Shown: positions 56,461 to 64,000 of the stretch, piece by piece | How the letters are laid out: each line of letters opens with the position of its first letter | Numbering within the stretch: the stretch's first letter is position 1 | Assembly (NCBI GenBank): GCA_030035585.1 | Contig: CM057481.1 | Span: 5,605,128 to 5,669,127 of the forward strand | Direction of reading: 5' to 3' | Length of the DNA: 64,000 nt | DNA from: Dugong dugon | Lineage: Eukaryota > Chordata > Mammalia > Sirenia > Dugongidae | Notes under the pieces: model-generated | The model's database searches: none | The model's input: the letters and a program-made list of their open reading frames with translations, nothing else | Told to the model about the DNA's origin: nothing | Program-made: the position numbers and the translations under genes

Positions 56461-58125
56461 GTCAGTAGTTATTTTTCTTGTTTATTAATTGTAGATTTGT
56501 TTGTTTTGTCCCCTTTTTTTTAAATTTGGCTATGTCTTAGCAGGTGGGCTGTGTGTTCTTTGTTGATTGCTCGTCTGTGGCCACAATACTTTTCACCTCC
56601 TTCTCCAATTGGCTGGGTCAGTCGCTCAGATATGGTACGGCAGGGCAGGTCTAGCTGAAGAGGAGTTACTGGACGGGTTGTTTGTGGCACTTACTACATC
56701 CATCAGGGCGGGTTGGTAATCAGTGTAGGGCAGTATCCAGTAGGCCATGCCTGTGCTGCTTGGTGGTGTGATGTTAAGTGCACGTTGCAGGTAGGCTGGA
56801 TGTAGCAAGGAGATTGTTATGTGTGTAGCTAAGATGGATATGGGAGAGAGGAAAGAAGAGCAGGAACCAAAAAGATACAAAGAAACAGAAAAGAATTCTA
56901 GGGGAGCTTGCAGTTGGAGTAGAGAGATGAGAGACTATGAAATGGAGCAAAACAAAAAGGGGAAGAGGAAGAAAAGATAAGAATGAATAAATAAAAATCG
57001 GAAAGGGAAAAGTACAGCAAAATTCCCAGCGATCCCACCAGTGCGTCTATGAGGTCTGAGGAAGTTGTTCTCAGGTGTTGCAGTATAGCCTGGCTAGAAG
57101 GCGTAGAGGTATACAATGCCAGGTATTCAGGGAACAGAAAGAGATGGAAGATATAGAGCGATGATAAACTGAGTAACGAAAAAAGATAAAAAGGGAAAAA
57201 GAGGGAAAAGAAAACAAAACATATTTTAAAAAAAAAAGAACAAGAAAAGCCCCCAAATAAATAGGAAAACAAAAACAAAAACAAAGAAACAGAAAAACAA
57301 CCAAAGGAAAAATAAGTGTCCTCAGGGATCCCTCTGCATGTCTGTGCAAGCCGAGGGGGTAGGTTCGAAGCCACACAGCACCGCCTGGCCAGAACGGGCT
57401 CCCAACTCAAGAAAAGGAAAAGAAAACAAACAAACAATTCAAAACAAACAAATGAATAAAAGCTCCGGGATCCCACCAGTGCAGCAGCTCCAACCGGGAA
57501 GCAGCTCTACACTCGAACCGAGCTCCGCATTCCCTCAGGAAGAAGCAAAGATGGCGCACGGAGCCAGATATTTGAGCGAAAGGAGGGGTAGGTGCTGAGC
57601 GGTAAGGAAGAAATCAAAAGAAGCAGAAAAAAGAAACACCAGCGGCCAGCAAATGGCACTCAGAGAGTGCCTGGCCAGTTCGGATGGGTGGAATCAAAGC
57701 AGCCGGTGTTTCCTGGACGAGAGATTGTGGCCGTGGGAAGTAGAGGAGACCGAGTGGGGGTGAAGAAGGGTGGGGGGTGGGAAAGCATATATCGAAAATT
57801 ACCGGTTGTTTTGTCTCCCGCTGGAAGCTCCGCGAAGCTGCTTTCTCATACCCCCTGTTTGCTGGTCTCTGATAGGAGTCCAGGATGGAGGATCAGAGCG
57901 ACGTTAGCTGATAGGGGACCTCTGCATGAATCTCTCCTCACTCTCCATTTTCTGTCAGTTTTATCACTCCATTTGGTGCTTGGCTGAGTTCTTTATCTCT
58001 TTATTTGATGTTTTAGGGTTTCAGGATTGTTGTATTCTCTGTTCGGCTTAGTTTTTCGGATCTTTGCTGTGGAGGGACGGCGTGGTGCTTCTGTCTAGAG
58101 CGCCAGTTTGCCGGAAGTCCACCAG
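56461..58125 (-). promoter_or_regulatory. L1-B 5' UTR (single monomer)
   Basis: Aligns by eye with the L1-A 5' UTR: 'gatgttaagtgcacgttgca' (56770s) versus 'gatgtctagtgcacggtgta' (51070s), and 'gtttcaggattgttgtattc' near the 5' end of both. Only one copy of the monomer-like section is present (57460-57760). 57180-57310 is A-rich. ORFs of 130-192 codons here are UTR artefacts. Confidence 0.78.
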
Positions 58126-58680
58126 CTGATTTTTTGGTTGTTGACCTTATACCTTGCAACTTTGCTAAATTCCTCTATTAGCTCTAGAAACTTTATTGTG
58201 GAATCTTTTGGATTTTCTATATATAGGATTATATGATCTGCAAATAGAGGTGATTTTACTTCTTTTCATATGATCCGTGAATAGAGATAATTTTACTTCT
58301 TCTTTTCTAATATGGATACTTTTTATTTCTTTTTCTTGTCTTATTGCTCTGGCTAGGACTTCTAATACAATATTGAATAGAAATGGTGAGAGTGGGCACC
58401 CTTGTCTTGTTCCTGATTTCAGGGAGAAAGCTCCCAGTATTTCTCCATTAAGCATAATGCTGGCTGTTGGCTTTTCCTATATGCCCTGAATCATATTGAG
58501 GACTTTCCCTTCTATTCCAATCTTCTTTAGGGTTTTCATCAAGAAAGGAAAGGATGTTGGATTTTATCAAATTATTTTTTGCATCCAGAGAGATGATAAT
58601 GTGGTTCTTCCCCTTTGTTTTACTGATGTGGTATGTTACGTTGATTGATTTAATGAAACTTCTTGATCTCAACCACTACA
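58126..58680 (-). pseudogene. Older L1 ORF2 RT fragment
   Basis: Minus-strand reading includes '[20 protein letters not shown]' and '[20 protein letters not shown]', then 'LFTDHM' where 'LFADDM' is expected, so the catalytic motif is damaged (58455-58165). 58672-58448 gives 'HIIISLDAKNNLI', corresponding to the '[10 protein letters not shown]' motif. A short duplication of the '(t)gaagtaaaa' region (58230-58300) is present. It was probably the target of L1-B, though its 3' continuation is not found left of 47598. Confidence 0.8.
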
Positions 58681-60385
58681 CCGTTCAAAGTCCAAAGTTC
58701 TCGTCATTCTTTGAAAATCATGGAATATTAGTGCTGCAGTAGACCTTTAACAGATCATTTTTGTGCTGTAGCACTTCCCAAACTTTAGAATTTCAGCGAC
58801 TATAAATATTTATTTTTAATCTGGAGGTGAGAGAGGGTGGGAGCTGGTATAGGAACGTAATTTTTAATTCTGTCAAACAATATATAAGAAAAATAAATGT
58901 ATATTTTTTTCTCATTTTTTCAGGAACTGAATAAAAATTTTGTTTTACCCCTGAAGTCTTCTTAAAATCAAATAGTAATTTAGCTTAACTCATAGAGAAT
59001 GTCTGCCTAGAGCATTGTGATCTTTTAATATCTATCCATATAAGATCAAACTTACAATAGCAACTTGAAAGATTAGATAGGAAGTTTAGGAATCAGTGAG
59101 TTTATGTTCATGGTAAGTTTATGTTAACTTGGGAAAGGAGGTTGAGAAATAAAAGAATGTAATCAATTCACTGAATTGTACATGTAGAAATTGTTGAATT
59201 GTTGTTAAGTTCTGCTGTGTATATTATCAACAACAAAATAAAATAATATATGCATAATTATATATGTAAAACTTTATTATGGTCTGGTCCTGGTTTGTCC
59301 ACTGCTCCTTGGGAGCCCTTAATCTAGTCTAATTGCTTCATTTCTGAGAACCAAATAAGTATGTGGGCCAAGTATTTTTTTATTGTGTTATAGCATTTTT
59401 AGGTTAGATATGCCTGAGAAATGATTAGAACATTCCCCTCGTTTTGCAGCTGAAGACAGCATGGCCCAGAAAGGGGAAGGGCCTCTCCAAGGTGGCAGGA
59501 AAACCCTGTGTAGATGCCTTGTGTTTCCCTGCTGAGTTACTCTGTCTAGGGATCTTGACCCAGTATACCAAGGAGAAATGGCTACTGGGTTGACATAGAA
59601 AGAAGTCTAGAGGATATTTAGGTCAGGCTCCCCCATAAAGCAAGCATTCCTTCTCCAGCATTTCTGAAGAATTATTTATTTAGTCTTTACTTAAATATGT
59701 ATAATGGTGGAAAGATCCTTACTGTATAACAGCCTTTATTACACCTGTCATTGTTATGTACTTTCAGTGTTTAAAACTGCTTCCCAGTGATTTCTGAACT
59801 CATCAATAGTAACAATAATATATACTGAGAGCTCACACTATTCCGGTTGTATATTTGACTTAAAAAACCCCACAAAAAACAAAAAACCAAACACACTGTC
59901 ACTGAGTGATTCCAACTCATAACAACCCTATATATCTCCTTAATCTCTGACCTGTGAGACGAGCATTCATATTATCTTCAGTTTCCTGTTGAGCTGCCTG
60001 TTTCTCAGAGGGGTAGGTTTACTAGCACTAGGTCACACAGCTAGTCAGGGGTGGGGGCTTTGACTCTAGTACTCTGATTCCGGAATCTGTGCTCCACTCT
60101 GCCTCAGTGAAGTGCCTCAGGAAAAGTCCGTTTTCTCTTCCACATGGTAATTTGGGCTGTCTTGCTTAGTGCTGTACCCCTGGTGCCTTGCATAATGAAA
60201 GTGTTCAATACAATGGAATGACTTTACCAACCAAGGGTTTATAGAATATACGAAAGCAGTTTTCTTGTCTCATTAGTTTTTTCCTGGCTAAATATCTCTG
60301 GGTACTTCAGTTGTTCAGAACCTCCCAACATTCTGGTCGCCTTCCGGTAGATACTTTCTAATTTGGCCAATATTCTTCTTAAAAT
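58681..60385. other. Unassigned DNA with repeat traces
   Basis: 59160-59250 ('cactgaattgtacatgtaga', 'caacaaaataaaataata') is an L1 3'-end-like piece similar to the spacer in the double-ended L1. 59435-59500 and 59945-60115 are reversed MIR pieces ('ctagcactaggtcacacagc'). 59885-59935 is an AfroSINE-tail fragment. No gene. Confidence 0.5.
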
Positions 60386-60398
60386 ATGCCTTCCAGAT

Positions 60399-60746
60399 AT
60401 TGTTGATGTGTTGTGAGATTGTTAACCATTGTCATAGGGTAAATGTGTAGTAACTGTTAAATGAGAAACTATTTTGTTCTGTAAGCCTTCCTCTTAAGTG
60501 AGAATAGCAGCACAATTGGAAGAGCATAGTCAATATCACTGAACTGTGCATGTAGAAATTTTTGAAATGGTGTATCTTTGGCTATGTGTATTTCCCCCCC
60601 CCCCCCAAAAAAAAGGGTTGCGAAGTTAGAGGGTTGACATGTTGTGGGGTTGTTAACCAATGTCATAAAACAATATGTGTACTACTGTTTCATGAGAAAC
60701 TATTTTTCTGTAAGCCTTCACCTGAAGTACAATAAAAAAAAAAAAA
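60399..60746 (+). mobile_element. 5'-truncated L1 insertion (double 3' end) with 13-bp TSD
   Basis: Unit 'gttgtgagattgttaaccat' to 'gttctgtaagccttcctctt', then the ~110-bp spacer, then a second unit 'gttgtggggttgttaaccaa' to 'tctgtaagccttcacctgaa', 'acaataaa' and A14. TSD atgccttccagat at 60386-60398 and 60747-60759. The spacer holds a C13-A8 homopolymer (60594-60614) where L1-B has a poly(A)-signal-like 'tttcaccaaataaaaa'. Apart from that tract it is very similar to L1-B. Confidence 0.92.
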
Positions 60747-60759
60747 ATGCCTTCCAGAT

Positions 60760-61795
60760 CGAATAGTAGATAAGATCTAAGGAACAAGGTAAAATGGGAC
60801 TGCTAATTCTCATGATCTGTATACTATATTTCTTTAAAGTAGCTCTAGGTTGTGTTCATTTTAGAAAAGCTGCTAAAGTCATTGCTGGTAATTAATAGAA
60901 AAAGACATTAAAAATAATCTCCCCATACTAGTAGCCCTTCTCAGTCATTGAATTTTTAGGGCCAAATTCAGCCCTCAGTTATGCTAATGCAGTTTTTATT
61001 GATTTTGGATTCTGGGGATGGATTTTGAGTTTGGAAAGAAAATAGTCCAAACATTACACTCTGGGGTTTAGTAGAAAGGGCAGGCATACTCATGAATAAA
61101 TCCAGTTTCCCCTCTCCATTCCAATTTGTTGAAACCATGGGGAAAATTTGTATGCTGTAAGAGAGACGAATGAGGATCCAACACAATTTTCTGCAAGAAC
61201 AATTTGGGATTTTCAGGACCAAATATTAGAGAAGAGAACATGTTTTCTTCTTAATTCCACTCTTTTTGGCATGTGTTTGAGACGGTAGTGTTTTTTGTTG
61301 TTTTGTAAATCCTGTTTACCAACTGCTTGTGTTAATCTTCATGTACTTGCGCCTTGAACAAATTTGCCTTCTTGGTGTTGTATGTGCTGCAGGTTTCACT
61401 GCTGTCAAAACACTTTTTTTTAAAATAACCCATGGGTTTTAACTACTACAGCCAAGATAAATTAGATTTTTTTAAGTAGAATCTACCTTAATATTTAGAT
61501 CAGCAGGAAGATGTGGTTATGATTAACTTTCGTCCTTCTGTGGCAAGATGTGACAGAGTCCTAGAAATATCACTAAAATTCTTGAAAAATTAATTAATTT
61601 CTTAAACTGGAGATTAAAATAAGGAAAAGATAGTAACTCCCAGCAGTGAACTCGGTGGCCTCATTTACTCCATTATATTTTCTACTGCATCTGGAGGCTG
61701 TTGTCCTAACCATTTCTTTGAAAGCAAACATTTCAGGAGCAAGGCCTTCTGCTTGGAATTCTTTCTCCTCACCTCTTAACTGGCTAATCAATTAT
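60760..61795. other. Unassigned AT-rich DNA
   Basis: No recognised repeat or gene. Small ORFs at 60968-61222 and 61594-61791 are unsupported. Confidence 0.5.
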
Positions 61796-61799
61796 AGTT

Positions 61800-62095
61800 G
61801 AAGCCTTAGCTGAACCGTCTCTTCCATGGGGAAACTTTTCCAGAACTGTAAGACGTGGTCAGCTCTTACGTTGTGATCTTCCTTAGTGTCTTGTACTTCA
61901 TTTTTTCGCAGCCTTCACTGCATTAATCTCACTTGCTGGTTAATGTTTTTCCTTTATTCCTGACTGTAAACTCTATGAGGCTAGGGTTGTGTCTGTTTTC
62001 AGCACTCTGCCACTAGTACCTAGTTCAGTGTCTGGCTCACAGTAGATGCTTCAAGATGCCTTAATAAACTTTTGTTGACTGATTGACCGGAAGCT
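61800..62095 (+). repeat. L2 LINE 3' end
   Basis: 'ctcttccatggggaaacttt', 'ctgactgtaaactctatgag', 'agtgtctggctcacagtaga' and 'aataaacttttgttgactga', in L2 order. Confidence 0.8.
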
Positions 62096-63805
62096 GGAAA
62101 AACCATTTAGAGGTTTATGGGAACAATAATTCAACAATCCTTGAATTGGTGTTTGGAGCGTATGTATGTATGTGTATACACAAAGCTAATGGCAGTGAAC
62201 TCCTCTTCTTCCCCTTTCTATTTTTTTGAGTAGCACTGCATCAAATCACTGAAGTAGGAAGAATGGTTGACATTCTGTTTTCAAGTGACCATGTATTTGA
62301 CCCACTTCTCCAGTAATGTCATCACGATTGTATCTCATTGCTGTGGGTTCTTGAAGGCTGACAGGCGGAACAAGTTGCTTCAGCACACAGTCCTCATCTG
62401 TCATACAGAACAGCTTGCAGATTCTTATTATGTGAATGAAATATGGAGAAAGGGATATTTTTCTTCCTGGGCTATCAGGGTAATTGAAAGTAACCATATC
62501 AGGGTGCGAGGGGAAAAACACCAGAAAATAGACTGTCTTTGTGAAGGGCAACTCATCAGCTCTCAGAACTGCAGGTATTGAGCCTCATCTCCAGGTGCTA
62601 AGGCTCTGGAAGTGTTTCCTGTTATCAGAAGGTGAGACTCGACCAGCATGTTCTGTCTGTAAGGAAAATGCCGTGGTTTGTGTTACCACCCCTCAGCTGC
62701 CTCATGAGATGTCTCTGGCATTGTCTTTGGAGGTGCATCCCACGGGACCCTGGGCACAGGCTTTGTGTATTCTTTAGCCAGTGAAGAAAACTGTTTAGTA
62801 TTCTAGATCAATAAGCTGTAGTAGAAAAGCTAAAAAAGTGCTATGAAAAATCATTAAGCAGAGAAATTGTACTATTCCCGAGTTTAGGATCAAAAGAAAT
62901 AAATAACACTTGACTGCGCTTATGTTTTATATTTTACAAGCTTGGCCCTGGTGAAACAGAATATCAGATAATACTGTATCAATGACACTTTGCCTTCTAA
63001 ATGGTTTGATTCTGTAGATATAAATGCTGCCTTATATAATCGCTTTAGTTAACAGCAGGATTTTTACTTAACATTGGTCACAAGTACTAATGTGGGGATG
63101 GAAAGCCAGGTGCAGTTCGGCGGTCATTCAAGTCATGACTTTGTTATATTTTGAGATAGCTTTAAAATCACTTAGTCGAATAAAACTCTAAAGTACTGTA
63201 ACTGCCAGGTTGCTTTATCTAATTTATGAAACAGAGGCAAAGGAATCAACAATAACCCTCCATTGACTGTTATTAGATTAGCTATTACTGAAACTGCAGA
63301 AAGTATATAACCCTTTACTTTGTGTTCACTTGAATTTGGTTATTAAGCTTTGATGGAACTTTCATTTAAACCAATGCCTTTGTTTACAACAATAAGCGTG
63401 TTCAGTCTTTTGTGCTCTGAATTTGATATGAGCAGGCTAGGACATGCCTCCTGCCAAGACATGTTTAAGTTACAGATTCTATTCATGTGTGTTCTGTCAA
63501 ACATTTTCAGTTCAGTTCGGTTAGGGGTTTGTTTCCCCCCACCACTTCAAGAAATAACATCTTTTTCTCCATAAGGCCTCTACTTTTTCAAGAAGTTAAC
63601 CAAGCATTAACAAACATATGAAACTACTTCTCAAAGCAACTCCATAAAAATTGATTTTTCAAAATTAAATAAGCATCTGTTGGTCTGAAAATGTTTTATA
63701 CCTGATATTTAAAAGATATTTTGACTGTTGCCAAGAGGAACCAATTCCCTCATGCTGTCTCCCTTGTGGATGCCGTCATATGCCACTGTGTTGTATTGAA
63801 TGTAG
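62096..63805. other. Unassigned DNA with an orphan two-strand ORF
   Basis: 62246-62581 is open on both strands for about 100 codons, but there is no recognisable domain and the minus frame begins with TTG. No splice or promoter context was found. The rest is AT-rich and unrecognised. Confidence 0.45.
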
Positions 63806-63809
63806 GCTC

Positions 63810-63990
63810 TGAAGAGAGGCAGGCTAGGATTTGGAATTTACCTCTGCCACTTACCTGCCTGTGTCCTTGGGCAAGGGACTTCACCTCCTGGTAGGGGCTT
63901 GGGAGGTTAACTCTAACTGCCCTTTCATGTGTAATAGAGCTTGTGATAATACTTACCTTATAGTGTTGTACATGAGGTATATTGCATGTG
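63810..63990 (+). repeat. MIR
   Basis: 'tttacctctgccacttacct', 'gtccttgggcaagggacttc' and 'taatacttaccttatagtgt' follow the MIR consensus. Confidence 0.8.
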
Positions 63991-64000
63991 AAACCTTCAA

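Larger units (their letters stand above)
47598..58125 (-). mobile_element. L1-B: essentially full-length L1 LINE, minus strand, interrupted by L1-A
   Basis: 3' end at the T-run 47598-47611, 5' end near 58104-58125. Order on the minus strand: 5' UTR (58.1-56.46 kb), ORF1 (~56.46-55.44), ORF2 (54985 down to ~48.77, split by L1-A at 50460-52825), 3' UTR (48.77-47.60). Removing L1-A and one TSD copy leaves about 8.1 kb, normal to slightly long for an L1. The 5' edge contains an ETS-type CCGGAAGT (58111-58118, plus strand). No matching TSD was found at its outer ends. All ORFs are broken, so it is not active. Confidence 0.85.

Overview
This is vertebrate nuclear DNA made almost entirely of transposable elements. 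The host is an afrotherian mammal, most likely a paenungulate such as an elephant. Evidence seen directly: at least fourteen AfroSINE copies (tRNA-derived head, 'gctgctaaccaaaaggtc', tail 'gtcgctatgagtcggaatcgact'), including copies lacking a ~45-base middle block (the deletion I recall as the HSP/Paenungulata hallmark); Bov-B-type RTE LINEs; lineage-specific L1 LINEs; and the ancient mammalian background of MIR, L2, MaLR-like LTRs and hAT-Charlie fragments. No protein-coding host gene could be identified. The only host-gene-like signals are two CpG-rich promoter islands near 30.2-32.3 kb.

Layout. 1-6.3 kb: AfroSINE, a MaLR-like LTR, L1 3'-UTR pieces and AT-rich single-copy DNA. 6.3-8.3 kb: minus-strand Bov-B/RTE 3' half with a decayed reverse transcriptase. 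8.3-23.2 kb: old LTR, MIR and L2 fragments, SINEs inserted into LTRs with visible target-site duplications, and a fossil hAT-like transposase fragment at 16.2 kb. 23.2-27.1 kb: two short RTE-derived non-autonomous elements and a 5'-truncated RTE. 30.2-32.3 kb: two CpG islands sharing five copies of a GGGAGNTGNAGT motif (ZNF143/SBS-like), with YY1 and CCAAT boxes in the first. 33.0-34.6 kb: MaLR-like LTR and the 5' head plus endonuclease region of an RTE. 34.6-47.6 kb: MIR, L2, MER5/MER20 and several AfroSINEs. 47.6-58.1 kb: an essentially full-length minus-strand L1 (L1-B) interrupted within ORF2 by a second L1 (L1-A, 50460-52825). 58.1-64 kb: older L1 remnant, a small 5'-truncated L1 insertion with intact TSD, L2, MIR and unassigned DNA.

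The most notable findings: L1-A keeps its complete 5' UTR but stops inside ORF1, has no poly(A), and is still flanked by a perfect 19-bp TSD, the mirror image of a normal truncated L1. Its 5' UTR carries about three tandem 266-bp monomers that L1-B lacks. Two copies of a short RTE derivative share one internal-deletion junction, and AfroSINE bodies resemble the same RTE head and tail. An L1 subfamily carries a duplicated ('double') 3' end. All family assignments are by eye; no database search was run.
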